Shown here in pieces: positions 8,717-17,191 of a DNA stretch of 64,000 bases. The notes under the pieces were generated by a model. It had not been told where the DNA came from and did not search any database. It worked only from the letters and a program-made list of their open reading frames with translations. The position numbers and the translations under genes are program-made. How positions within the stretch are numbered: position 1 is the stretch's first letter; each line of letters begins with the position of its first letter. Origin of the DNA: Competibacter_A sp037045535 (GTDB lineage: Bacteria; Pseudomonadota; Gammaproteobacteria; Competibacterales; Competibacteraceae). The DNA is taken from positions 372,001 to 436,000 of the forward strand of contig JBAOHI010000073.1 of NCBI GenBank assembly GCA_037045535.1, read 5' to 3'.

Positions 8717-10369
8717 TCAGTCCGCAAACCCCAACCACCGGGGATTCCATTCCTTGCCAGCGAAATTGCCGGGGACCAGAATGGTATCGTGGGGCGAAGT
8801 GGAACCATTGGCCTTTGGGTAATCCAGCGTGTAATGGAGTCCCCGGCTTTCCTTGCGCTCTAGCGCCGAGCAGATGATCAAATCCGCGACCTGCGCCAGA
8901 TTCCGCAGCTCGATCAGGTTATTGCTGATACGGAAATTGCCATAATACTCATCGATTTCCCGCAGCAGTAGCTCGACCCGGTGCTGGGCACGCTGCAAGC
9001 GCTTGTCGGTGCGTACGATGCCGACGTAATCCCACATGAACTGGCGCAATTCCGACCAGTTATGACTGACCACCACCTCCTCGTCGGAATCGGTAACCCG
9101 GCTCTCGTCCCAAGCCGGTAACGCCGGCGGCTTCGGCGCCGATTCGAGTTGGGAGCGAATGTCCTCAGCGGCGGCGGCGGCGAAGACCAGGCATTCCAGC
9201 AGAGAGTTGCTGGCCATTCGATTCGCCCCGTGCAGGCCGGTAAAGGCCACTTCGCCCACCGCATACAATCCCTCCACATCGGTCCGCGCCCGCAGATCAG
9301 TCATGACCCCGCCGCAGGTGTAATGAGCCGCCGGCACCACCGGAATCGGCTGCCGGGTCATGTCAAAACCATACTCCAGGCATTTGGCATGAATGTTGGG
9401 AAAGTGGCTCCTGATAAAATCCGCCGGTTTGTGGCTGATATCCAGATATACGCACTCCGCGCCCAGCCGCTTCATTTCGTGATCGATGGCGCGGGCCACG
9501 ATGTCGCGCGGGGCCAGTTCCATCCGCACGTCGAAATCACGCATGAATCGAGTCCCGTCCGGCAACAACAAATAGCCGCCCTCGCCGCGCACCGCTTCGG
9601 AGATCAGGAAATTCTTGGCCTGCGGGTGATATAGACAAGTCGGGTGGAACTGCATGAATTCCATGTTAGCCACCCGACAGCCCGCGCGCCAAGCCATGGC
9701 GATGCCATCACCGGTCGAGCCGTCCGGATTGCTGGAATACAGGTAAACGCGACTGGCACCGCCCGTGGCGAGCACCACGAACCGCGCGGCGATCACCTCG
9801 ACCTTGCCGGTCCGGCGGTCCAGCACGTAGGCGCCCAGACAGCGGTTGCCGCCGAATCCCAGCTTGCGGCCAGGGATCAGGTCCACAACACTGTAGTGGT
9901 CGCGCAAGGTGATGCGAGGATGCTGGCTGGCGCGTTTCTCCAGGGTGGTCTGGATGGCGCGGCCAGTCGCGTCGGCGGCATGCACGATGCGGCGGTGACT
10001 GTGGCCGCCTTCCCGGTGCAAGTGATAATCGGCGCCACCCTCGGCGTTGGCTTCCATGGTGAACGGAACGCCCTGTTCGCTGAGCCATTCGATCACCGCG
10101 CGGCCGTGCTCTACGGTAAAGCGGACCGCGTCGGAACGGCACAAACCCGCGCCCGCGATCAAGGTATCCTGCACATGCGATTCGATGGAGTCCCCGGCAT
10201 CCAGCACCGCCGACACACCCCCTTGCGCGTAGTAGGTGCTGCCCTCATACAGAGGCCCTTTGGCCAGGACGACAACGCGAGCCACGTCGGCCAGTCGCAG
10301 CGCCAGACTCAAACCGGCAGCGCCGCAACCGATGATCAAGACATCGGTGAGAATCGGGGGGGTAGCCAT
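8717..10369 (-). CDS. nadB: L-aspartate oxidase
   Basis: First step of de novo NAD synthesis: FAD-dependent oxidation of L-aspartate to iminoaspartate. With the start at 10369 (MATPPILTDVLIIGCGAAGL) the product is 550 aa, the normal family length. The longer frame from 10468 adds 33 residues before the flavin motif and is unlikely. Motifs are the N-terminal dinucleotide fold IIGCGAAGLSLALRLA, the substrate/flavin segment STYYAQGGVSAVLD, the family signature EFMQFHPT, and the C-terminal EVAFTGLHGANRMASNSLLE typical of the fumarate reductase/NadB group. It is divergent from rpoE, an arrangement also known from pseudomonads. nadA and nadC are not in the window. Confidence 0.95.
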   Translation of the reverse strand: MATPPILTDVLIIGCGAAGLSLALRLADVARVVVLAKGPLYEGSTYYAQGGVSAVLDAGDSIESHVQDTLIAGAGLCRSDAVRFTVEHGRAVIEWLSEQGVPFTMEANAEGGADYHLHREGGHSHRRIVHAADATGRAIQTTLEKRASQHPRITLRDHYSVVDLIPGRKLGFGGNRCLGAYVLDRRTGKVEVIAARFVVLATGGASRVYLYSSNPDGSTGDGIAMAWRAGCRVANMEFMQFHPTCLYHPQAKNFLISEAVRGEGGYLLLPDGTRFMRDFDVRMELAPRDIVARAIDHEMKRLGAECVYLDISHKPADFIRSHFPNIHAKCLEYGFDMTRQPIPVVPAAHYTCGGVMTDLRARTDVEGLYAVGEVAFTGLHGANRMASNSLLECLVFAAAAAEDIRSQLESAPKPPALPAWDESRVTDSDEEVVVSHNWSELRQFMWDYVGIVRTDKRLQRAQHRVELLLREIDEYYGNFRISNNLIELRNLAQVADLIICSALERKESRGLHYTLDYPKANGSTSPHDTILVPGNFAGKEWNPRWLGFAD

Positions 10370-10495
10370 GACTTGTGAGCCGCTCCTCGAATAGGGTATC
10401 GTTATTCGGATAAGCGCCGCCGGAAAGGTTTGGCCGGGGCTGTATTTATCCCGCCACTGCGTTTTCACACTATAACCACATCCCGGCAGGACTGC

Positions 10496-10522
10496 GAACT
10501 AACGGAACAGGCGCCTGTCTAC
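10496..10522 (+). promoter_or_regulatory. candidate sigma-E promoter of the rpoE operon
   Basis: GAACTA at 10496-10501 and TCTAC at 10518-10522, separated by 16 bases, resemble the extracytoplasmic sigma consensus GAACTT-N16-TCTGA. The site lies 50 bases before the rpoE start, where autoregulated rpoE/algU promoters are normally found. The match is imperfect in both boxes. Confidence 0.4.
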
Positions 10523-10571
10523 CGTCATGGTCGCATGGAGATTGTCATTGAGTCGAAAGGGGCCGGCCCGA

Positions 10572-11147
10572 ATGGGCGAAGTTCATTTGGATCGCGATCT
10601 GGTCCAGAGAGTGCAGAAAGGCGATAAGAGTGCGTTCGATCTACTGGTGCGCAAGTACCAATACAAGATCATCAAGCTGATTTCCCGCTATGTACACGAC
10701 CCTAACGAAGCCCTGGATGTGTCCCAAGAGGCGTTTCTCAAAGCCTATCGGGCGTTGCCGGGCTTTCGGGGGGAAAGTGCTTTTTACACATGGCTTTACC
10801 GAATCGCCATCAATACCGCCAAGAACTACCTGGTCGCCCAGAGCCGGCGCCCGCCAGGTTCCGACATCGACGCTCAAGAGGCCGAACAGTACGAGGGGCA
10901 GTCCTTTCTAAAGGAGTACGAGACCCCCGAACGCCTGTTGCTGAAAGACGAAATTGCAGCGACCGTGTTCAAGGTGATCGAAGAGTTACCGGAGGATTTA
11001 CGAACGGCGATCACGCTGCGCGAACTTGAGGGAATGAGCTATGAAGAAATCGCTCAAACCATGGGATGTCCGATCGGCACGGTCCGTTCCCGGATTTTCC
11101 GAGCGCGGGAATCGATCGATGTCAAATTGGGTCCACTTTTAAGCTAG
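10572..11147 (+). CDS. rpoE: RNA polymerase sigma factor RpoE/AlgU
   Basis: ECF sigma factor for envelope stress. I chose the ATG at 10572 (MGEVHLDRDLVQRVQKGDKS), 9 bases after an AAAGGGG ribosome site. The product is 191 aa, identical in length to E. coli RpoE. Region 2 is visible as FDLLVRKYQYKIIKLISRYV and DPNEALDVSQEAFLKAYRA, with the aromatic FRGESAFYTWLYRIAIN typical of promoter melting and -10 recognition. Region 4 carries the helix-turn-helix LEGMSYEEIAQTMGCPIG and TVRSRIFRARE. It heads an operon with its anti-sigma factor and the regulators RseB and RseC. A candidate autoregulatory promoter lies 50-75 bases upstream. Confidence 0.97.
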   Translation: MGEVHLDRDLVQRVQKGDKSAFDLLVRKYQYKIIKLISRYVHDPNEALDVSQEAFLKAYRALPGFRGESAFYTWLYRIAINTAKNYLVAQSRRPPGSDIDAQEAEQYEGQSFLKEYETPERLLLKDEIAATVFKVIEELPEDLRTAITLRELEGMSYEEIAQTMGCPIGTVRSRIFRARESIDVKLGPLLS

Positions 11148-11163
11148 CTTCGAGATTAAAATC

Positions 11164-11778
11164 ATGGCTGATCACACGGCTGAACAACAATCGATGCCGC
11201 TCGAAAACGATGCCCATAGCGCGGCCAGTCAGATTTCGGCAATCATCGACGATGAACTAGCGGAGCGAGAAATCAGTTTGGTCTTGCGCCGTTTGAGTCG
11301 GGATCGCGACCTCCAGGATCGTTGGGAGCGCTATTATCTGGTCAGCGACGTGCTGCAGGGCCACTTGCCAGATGTGTTCGATGGGAGCTTCGCCTCGCGC
11401 GTCCGCCAGGCGGTCGAAGCCGAACCACCGTTGCAACCGATCGCCAAGCCACTGCCGACCTGGTATAAACCGGTTACCGGATTCGGGTTGGCGGCGTCGG
11501 TGGTCATGGTCACCTTGTTCGGATTCAAGCTGACTCAAACCGAGAACACCTTTGCCACCTCCTCCACTCCGCAACTCGCCACCGCCATACCGCTCTCCCC
11601 CTCGACACCCCTCGCAATCCAGACCACGGCCGGGAACCGATACGTCAACAGCGCTAACGAACCGGTCGAGACCCGGTTGAACAATTATCTGGTCAATCAC
11701 AACAACTACGCCTCCCTGAACGGCGTGCACGGTATGTTGCCTTACGTGCGCATGGTCGGCTATCAGGCCAACCGTTAA
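11164..11778 (+). CDS. rseA: sigma-E anti-sigma factor RseA/MucA
   Basis: A 204-aa single-pass inner-membrane anti-sigma factor that binds and inhibits RpoE until it is cleaved under envelope stress. The N-terminal cytoplasmic domain (about 20-85) has the family pattern ISAIIDDELAEREISLVLRR and RWERYYLVSDVLQGHLPD. A membrane helix spans about 103-121 (PVTGFGLAASVVMVTLFGFK). The periplasmic part is Thr/Ser/Pro rich and ends VRMVGYQANR. The N-terminal two domains match RseA_N. It starts 16 bases after rpoE and ends 8 bases before rseB. No mucD/degP-type protease gene follows in this operon. Confidence 0.93.
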   Translation: MADHTAEQQSMPLENDAHSAASQISAIIDDELAEREISLVLRRLSRDRDLQDRWERYYLVSDVLQGHLPDVFDGSFASRVRQAVEAEPPLQPIAKPLPTWYKPVTGFGLAASVVMVTLFGFKLTQTENTFATSSTPQLATAIPLSPSTPLAIQTTAGNRYVNSANEPVETRLNNYLVNHNNYASLNGVHGMLPYVRMVGYQANR

Positions 11779-11786
11779 GATTTCGA

Positions 11787-12824
11787 ATGAAGCGGTCCCT
11801 CTTGCACTGCGCCTTGTTGGCGCTTGCCACCGGCTCCTCGCCTCCCGCTAACAGCGCCCAACCGACCGTCGAGGAAGCCAAGCGATGGTTGGAACGCATG
11901 ATACAGACGACCCAGAACCTCAGTTACGAAGGCACCTTCATCTACGTTCAGGGACCCCATGTCGAGGCCATGCGGATCGTTCACGGCGGCGGCCAGGATG
12001 GCGAGCGACAGCGGCTGGTTTCGTTGACCGGCCCTCTGCGGGAGATTCTGGTCACCCGCAACGGCGTCACCTGTCTGTTGCCGAAGCAGCACACGACTTT
12101 CACAGACAGCGAGTATCGGCATTCCCGATTCCCTATCTCGATTCCACGCGAGATCAGCCAGCTAGAAAACCAGTACGATTTGGAAACGGTCGGTCAGGAC
12201 CGCACCGCTGGCGTGGACGCGCAAGTGGTGGCCATCAAGCCACGGGACAATCTGCGGTACGGGTATCGGCTGTGGCTGGATCGGCGCAACGGGATGTTGT
12301 TACGTTCCGCGATACTGGACGACAAGGGCTATCCGGTCGAACAATTGATGTTCACCGACTTGCAGATTAAAGATCGGATCGACGAGGCTGCTTTTCAACC
12401 ATCGATCCCCAAGCAAGAAACGGAGCCAACGCCCGCGACGCAACCTGCTGCAACCGCCAACCCGCCTGCTGGGGTGCCGATCACCCATTCAGCTTGGAGC
12501 GTGGCGCGATTGCCGGACGGCTTCGTCAAGGTTTTGCACAACCGTTTCACGGAAACTTCCGGCCGGCATCCAACCGAACACATGGTTTTTGCCGACGGAC
12601 TCGCGACCGTTTCGGTGTTTGTGGAGCGGTTGGACGACGCTTCCCCTCTATTGCAGGGAGAATCGCAACTCGGCTCCATGAACGCCTTTGGAACCAAGCT
12701 GGGCAATTACCAAGTCCTGGTGGTGGGTGAGGTGCCAGCCGCAACCGTGCGGAGCATTGGCGCTGCGATCTCCTACAACCCCGAGGTCGCTAAAAGCACA
12801 GCCGAGGAGGAATCCAAACCATGA
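11787..12824 (+). CDS. rseB: periplasmic sigma-E regulator RseB/MucB
   Basis: A 345-aa secreted protein with an N-terminal signal (MKRSLLHCALLALATG, cleavage probably after NSA). It binds the periplasmic domain of RseA and senses mislocalised lipids or LPS, protecting RseA from DegS-type cleavage. The large domain shows LSYEGTFIYVQGPHVEAMRI near residues 43-62, typical of the family, and YGYRLWLDRRNGMLLRSAIL near 155. The small C-terminal domain (about 225-335) includes HSAWSVARLPDGF and FADGLATVSVFVERL. A Pro/Thr/Ala-rich linker joins the domains. Its stop overlaps the rseC start by 4 bases (ATGA), which implies translational coupling. Confidence 0.93.
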   Translation: MKRSLLHCALLALATGSSPPANSAQPTVEEAKRWLERMIQTTQNLSYEGTFIYVQGPHVEAMRIVHGGGQDGERQRLVSLTGPLREILVTRNGVTCLLPKQHTTFTDSEYRHSRFPISIPREISQLENQYDLETVGQDRTAGVDAQVVAIKPRDNLRYGYRLWLDRRNGMLLRSAILDDKGYPVEQLMFTDLQIKDRIDEAAFQPSIPKQETEPTPATQPAATANPPAGVPITHSAWSVARLPDGFVKVLHNRFTETSGRHPTEHMVFADGLATVSVFVERLDDASPLLQGESQLGSMNAFGTKLGNYQVLVVGEVPAATVRSIGAAISYNPEVAKSTAEEESKP

Positions 12825-13297
12825 TCGAGGAACGTGCGGTGGTGGCGGAAACCGGCCATGGTTACGCCTGGCTCGACATCCAGCGCCAATCAGCTTGCGG
12901 TGGATGCCATGCCAACGCTGGCTGCGGCACGGCGACCCTGGCGAAAATCTGGACCGGCAAGCGGATGCGGGTGCGGGCGCTATCCGATTTACCGTTGCAA
13001 CCCGGTGATGAAGTGATCGTCGGGGTGGCCGATGGCATGCTGCTGCGTGGGGCCTTGCTCGCGTATCTGCTCCCCTTGATGTTGCTGTTCGCCGGAGCGA
13101 TTCTGGGACAGACTGCATTTGCCTCGGCAGGCGAGGAACCCATCGTATTGTCGGCGTTAGCAGGCTTGGGACTGGGATTTCTAGCGGTGCGGGCGTTATC
13201 GCGACGATTTCAGAACGATATCCGATATCAACCGGTGGTGTTGCGCCGGGTTGTCGCGACGACAGTGGCGGTAAATGTACTTTCCTCACCGCGATAA
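12821..13297 (+). CDS. rseC: SoxR-reducing system protein RseC
   Basis: A 158-aa inner-membrane protein of the RseC/MucC family, associated with the sigma-E response and with SoxR reduction by the Rsx complex. Cysteines C26, C29 and C35 in SACGGCHANAGCGTA form the conserved N-terminal cluster. The following beta domain contains ALSDLPLQPGDEVIVGV. Two membrane helices are at about 74-98 and 105-125. It overlaps rseB by 4 bases. It is the last gene before lepA, and the space of 135 bases that follows carries a TATAAT hexamer at 13301-13306. Confidence 0.9.
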   Translation: MIEERAVVAETGHGYAWLDIQRQSACGGCHANAGCGTATLAKIWTGKRMRVRALSDLPLQPGDEVIVGVADGMLLRGALLAYLLPLMLLFAGAILGQTAFASAGEEPIVLSALAGLGLGFLAVRALSRRFQNDIRYQPVVLRRVVATTVAVNVLSSPR

Positions 13298-13432
13298 CGT
13301 TATAATTTTTCTTTTAACAATTTTAGCGCTGGCGAGCTTCCGCGCCCAAGGGGGTGGAGGCTTCTTTTATTGCCTGCGGACTCAGTGGTGCCGGGAAAGC
13401 GCGGCCTAGCGATCAGAGTGCCTGTGGAGTTC

Positions 13433-15229
13433 ATGGATCACATTCGTAATTTTTCGATCATCGCGCACATCGACCACGGCAAGTCCACGCTCGCCGATCG
13501 CTTCATTCAGATTTGTGGCGGGTTGAGCGAACGAGAGATGGCTGAGCAAGTGCTCGACTCGATGGAACTGGAGCGGGAACGAGGCATCACCATCAAAGCC
13601 CAGAGCGTGTCGCTGCGCTACGCGGCCCGCGACGGCCACACCTATCAATTCAACATTATCGACACGCCAGGGCACGTTGACTTTTCCTACGAGGTGTCGC
13701 GCTCGCTGGCCGCCTGCGAAGGGGCCTTGCTGGTAGTGGATGCCGCCCAGGGTGTCGAGGCGCAGAGCGTCGCCAATTGCTACACCGCCATCGAGCAACA
13801 TCTGGAAGTGCTGCCGGTGCTGAACAAGGTCGATCTACCGGCGGCGGATCCGGAACGGGTGGCGCACGAGATTGGCGACATCATCGGGCTGGACGCTAGC
13901 CACGCCGTGCGGGTCAGCGCCAAGAGCGGCCTGGGGGTGGCTGATCTGATGGAGGAGATCGTCACCCGCATTCCGGCTCCGCGAGGCGACCCCAATCAGC
14001 CGCTTAAGGCTCTGATCATCGATTCCTGGTTCGACAACTTTGTTGGCGTTATCTCTCTGGTCCGGGTGGTGGACGGCCGGATCGTACCCAAACAAAAGAT
14101 TCAGGTCATGTCCACCGGCCGGGCGTTTCAGGTGGAATCGGTCGGGATTTTCACCCCGAAGCGCGCCGAGCAACCGAGCCTGAACGCCGGCGAGGTCGGC
14201 TACGTCATTGCCGGCATCAAGGACATCGACGGCGCGCCCGTGGGCGATACCTTCACGGGAGCGGACCGGCCGGCGACAGCACCCCTGCCTGGTTTTCAGA
14301 AAGTACAACCGCGTGTGTTCGCCGGGCTGTTCCCGGTCGAATCGGATGATTTCGGCAACCTGCGCGAAGCCTTGCAAAAGCTTCGCCTAAATGACTCCTC
14401 GCTCTATTTTGAACCGGAAACTTCCCAAGCCATGGGATTCGGGTTCCGCTGTGGCTTTCTGGGCTTACTGCACATGGAGATCGTCCAGGAGCGACTGGAG
14501 CGGGAATACCTGCTCAATCTGGTGACGACAGCGCCGACCGTCATCTATGAGGTGCTGACCACCGGCAACGAAATCCTGAAGATCGATAATCCCGCCAAAC
14601 TGCCGCCAACCAACGAAATTGCCGAGATTCGCGAACCGATCATCGTGGCGCACATTTTGACGCCGCAGGATTATCTGGGCGCGATCATCACCCTGTGCAT
14701 CGAAAAGCGGGGCGTGCAGCGGGATCTGCACTACACAAGCAGCCAGGTTCAATTGAGTTTCGAGCTGCCGATGAGCGAGGTCGTGATGGATTTCTTCGAC
14801 CGCCTGAAGTCGGCCAGTCGCGGCTTTGCCTCGTTCGAGTACAGCTTCGAGCGCTTTCAGGCTGCCCCGCTGATCAAGCTGGACGTGCTAATCAACGGCG
14901 AGCGAGTGGATTCGCTGTCTGCTATTGTCCACCGCGAGCAGGCTCAGCGCCGGGGCCACGATTTGGCGGTCAGGCTCAAGGAGCTCATTCCCCAACAGAT
15001 GTTCGAGGTTGCTATTCAGGCCGCCATTGGCAATCAGATCATTGCTCGCACCACCGTTAAGGCGCTGCGTAAGAACGTGCTGGCCAAATGCTACGGAGGC
15101 GATATCACCCGCAAGCGCAAGTTGCTGGAAAAACAAAAAGCCGGTAAGAAGCGCATGAAACAGGTCGGCAAGGTCGAAATCCCGCAGGAAGCTTTCCTGG
15201 CGGTACTGCAAATGGAGAAAAACTCGTGA
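13433..15229 (+). CDS. lepA: elongation factor 4 (LepA) GTPase
   Basis: Ribosome-bound translational GTPase (EF4), thought to act on stalled or mistranslocated ribosomes and on 30S biogenesis. With the ATG at 13433 (MDHIRNFSIIAHIDHGKST) the product is 598 aa, the usual length. A GTGGAG ribosome site is 4 bases upstream. The longer frame from 13370 adds 21 non-conserved residues. G1 is AHIDHGKST, G3 is DTPGHVDF, G4 is NKVDLPAAD. Switch-region sequence RERGITIKAQSV and C-terminal KRMKQVGKVEIPQEAFLAVL are also family hallmarks. It lies directly upstream of lepB, as in many gammaproteobacteria. Confidence 0.97.
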   Translation: MDHIRNFSIIAHIDHGKSTLADRFIQICGGLSEREMAEQVLDSMELERERGITIKAQSVSLRYAARDGHTYQFNIIDTPGHVDFSYEVSRSLAACEGALLVVDAAQGVEAQSVANCYTAIEQHLEVLPVLNKVDLPAADPERVAHEIGDIIGLDASHAVRVSAKSGLGVADLMEEIVTRIPAPRGDPNQPLKALIIDSWFDNFVGVISLVRVVDGRIVPKQKIQVMSTGRAFQVESVGIFTPKRAEQPSLNAGEVGYVIAGIKDIDGAPVGDTFTGADRPATAPLPGFQKVQPRVFAGLFPVESDDFGNLREALQKLRLNDSSLYFEPETSQAMGFGFRCGFLGLLHMEIVQERLEREYLLNLVTTAPTVIYEVLTTGNEILKIDNPAKLPPTNEIAEIREPIIVAHILTPQDYLGAIITLCIEKRGVQRDLHYTSSQVQLSFELPMSEVVMDFFDRLKSASRGFASFEYSFERFQAAPLIKLDVLINGERVDSLSAIVHREQAQRRGHDLAVRLKELIPQQMFEVAIQAAIGNQIIARTTVKALRKNVLAKCYGGDITRKRKLLEKQKAGKKRMKQVGKVEIPQEAFLAVLQMEKNS

Positions 15230-15262
15230 AACTCCCGGCCTCGTTGTTGGAGCGTCATACCA

Positions 15263-16111
15263 ATGAATATTGATTTTGCTGCCGTTCTGGTGATGCTAAC
15301 CGCTCTGACCGGCGGTATCTGGCTGCTGGATGCGGTGGTGCTGGCACCGCGCCGGACCCGGGCCGTCACGGCCGGGGGCACGGGAGAAATACCGGCGGTC
15401 GCCGGCAAGTTGCCCTGGTACGTGGATTTATCGAAATCGTTTTTCCCGGTGATTCTAGCGGTGCTGATTCTGCGTTCGTTCGTGGTCGAGCCATTCCGAA
15501 TTCCGTCCGAATCCATGGTTCCGACCTTGCTCAAGGGCGATTTTATCTTGGTCAACAAATTTGCCTACGGGCTGCGGCTGCCGGTGCTCAACACCAAGCT
15601 GATCGGAAACGGCGAGCCGGCCCGGGGCGAGGTCGTGGTCTTTCGTTATCCCCCCGAACCGACGGTGGCTTACATCAAGCGTGTGGTCGGCTTGCCCGGT
15701 GACCGGTTGGAATATCGCGGCAACCAACTCATCATCAACGGCCAGCCAGTCCCTCTGACGCCGTCGTCGGACGACAGCTCGGCCGAAACCGGCTATCGGC
15801 GGCTAACCGAACAGCTAGGCAAAACAGTACATTCAATCCAGGTTCTAGCCAATGGCCGTTGGGGATTAGCGGGATTCTGGCCCGGCCTTCAAGCCTACCG
15901 CGAACCGGACGGCACGGTCGCCTGGACCTATCAGGTACCGGCCGGCCATTATTTCGTCATGGGCGACAATCGCGACAATAGCGCCGACAGCCGTTATTGG
16001 GGATTAGTGCCCGAGGAAAACCTGATTGGGCGGGCGTTTTTCATCTGGATGAATTTGGACTGCATCACATTGAATGGCCACTGCAACCGGATCGGAAATA
16101 GCATCAAATAA
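15263..16111 (+). CDS. lepB: signal peptidase I
   Basis: A 282-aa inner-membrane serine peptidase that removes signal peptides from exported proteins. Two N-terminal membrane segments are at about 5-25 and 55-75. The catalytic Ser is in FRIPSESMVPTLLKGDF, the catalytic Lys in AYIKRVVGLPGDRLEY, and the conserved box MGDNRDNSADSRYWG lies near residue 234. All catalytic elements are present and length fits the family. The gene begins 33 bases after lepA and its end runs within 20 bases of the DUF4845 gene start. Confidence 0.97.
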   Translation: MNIDFAAVLVMLTALTGGIWLLDAVVLAPRRTRAVTAGGTGEIPAVAGKLPWYVDLSKSFFPVILAVLILRSFVVEPFRIPSESMVPTLLKGDFILVNKFAYGLRLPVLNTKLIGNGEPARGEVVVFRYPPEPTVAYIKRVVGLPGDRLEYRGNQLIINGQPVPLTPSSDDSSAETGYRRLTEQLGKTVHSIQVLANGRWGLAGFWPGLQAYREPDGTVAWTYQVPAGHYFVMGDNRDNSADSRYWGLVPEENLIGRAFFIWMNLDCITLNGHCNRIGNSIK

Positions 16112-16130
16112 GCAGGAAGAGAGGATCAAG

Positions 16131-16529
16131 ATGGCACAAACAAGACGGTGGTTTGGAAGTCAAGACAGCGAAACACAACGCGGAATGACCGTGATCGGCA
16201 TGCTACTGCTACTGATCGTGATTGCCTTCGTGGTATTGATCGCGATGAAAGTGGTGCCGATGTACATCCAATATTTCTCGATCAAATCCACAATCGAGAG
16301 TATCCGTAAGGAACCGCAACTGGCGCAGATGAGCACGCAGGATATCCAGAACGCGATTCAAAAGCGGTTCGATATCGGTTACGTCGATAATATCACCGCT
16401 CGGGACCTCAAGATTCGTAACGAGAACAGAGGCCGGGTTCTCGACTTGGAATATCAGGATGAGCGGGAACTCTTCTACGGATTGTCCATCCTGCTCAAAG
16501 CCAACGAATCGATTCCGCTTAATCCGTGA
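16131..16529 (+). CDS. DUF4845 pilin-like membrane protein
   Basis: A 132-aa protein with one membrane helix at about 23-44 (VIGMLLLLIVIAFVVLIAMK) preceded by RGMTVIG, which resembles the N-terminus of type IV pilins. The rest is a small soluble domain with MYIQYFSIKSTIESI. Genes of the DUF4845 family are regularly found between lepB and rnc in beta- and gammaproteobacteria, and function is not known. I chose the ATG at 16131, with an upstream GAGAGGATCAAG ribosome region. The longer frame from 16074 overlaps lepB. Its stop overlaps the GTG start of rnc. Confidence 0.85.
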   Translation: MAQTRRWFGSQDSETQRGMTVIGMLLLLIVIAFVVLIAMKVVPMYIQYFSIKSTIESIRKEPQLAQMSTQDIQNAIQKRFDIGYVDNITARDLKIRNENRGRVLDLEYQDERELFYGLSILLKANESIPLNP

Positions 16530-17191
16530 GCCCGCCGATTTCTCAATTGTGCGCCAGTCTCGATTACACGTTTCGATCGCCTGAACTGCTGGAGGAGGCG
16601 CTCACTCATCGTAGCGCCTCGGGGCGTAACAACGAACGATTGGAATTCCTAGGCGATGCCTTGCTGAACATGGTCATCGCCGAATATTTGTTCCAACGTT
16701 ATCCCAAGGCCAGCGAAGGCGAGATGAGCCGGCTGCGGGCCAGCCTGGTGAAGGGAGAAACCCTGGCGGAACTGGCACGCCATCTGAAACTGGGAGACTG
16801 GCTCCGTCTCGGGGCTGGAGAGCTCAAAAGTGGTGGCTTTCGGCGCGAGTCGATCTTGTCGGACACCCTGGAGGCCGTTTTCGGAGCGGTTTACCTAGAC
16901 GGCGGGTTGCCTGCTTGCCGTGATCTGATCGCGCGCCTCTACCGGGACTGCTTGGCGCGATTGGCCAGCGCCAGCGAATTGAAAGACCCCAAAACCCGCT
17001 TGCAGGAATATCTGCAAGCTCGACAACAAGCTTTGCCAGTCTATAACGTGCTGGAAATTCGTGGCGAGCCCCACGCCCAGAGTTTCAAGGTGGAATGCGT
17101 GGTGGCCGAAACCCGGGTCGTCGCACAGGGGAGCAGCCGGCGCAAGGCGGAACAAGAAGCCGCTCGGCAGCTGCTGGAGCGAATCCAATGA
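16526..17191 (+). CDS. rnc: ribonuclease III
   Basis: Double-strand-specific endoribonuclease acting in rRNA processing and mRNA turnover. The 221-aa product starts with GTG at 16526, overlapping the stop of the upstream gene by 4 bases. The RNase III signature ERLEFLGDALLNMVIAEYLF carries the catalytic acidic residues, with the second cluster at SDTLEAVFGAVYLDGG. The C-terminal double-stranded RNA-binding domain includes DPKTRLQEYLQAR and ends GSSRRKAEQEAARQLLERIQ. It overlaps era by 4 bases (ATGA). The rnc-era-recO order is conserved in proteobacteria. Confidence 0.97.
   Translation: MSPPISQLCASLDYTFRSPELLEEALTHRSASGRNNERLEFLGDALLNMVIAEYLFQRYPKASEGEMSRLRASLVKGETLAELARHLKLGDWLRLGAGELKSGGFRRESILSDTLEAVFGAVYLDGGLPACRDLIARLYRDCLARLASASELKDPKTRLQEYLQARQQALPVYNVLEIRGEPHAQSFKVECVVAETRVVAQGSSRRKAEQEAARQLLERIQ

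Noticed and set aside
12648..13289. 213-aa minus-strand frame opposite rseB/rseC
   Set aside because: Antisense to two well-supported genes and Pro/Arg-rich; a shadow.
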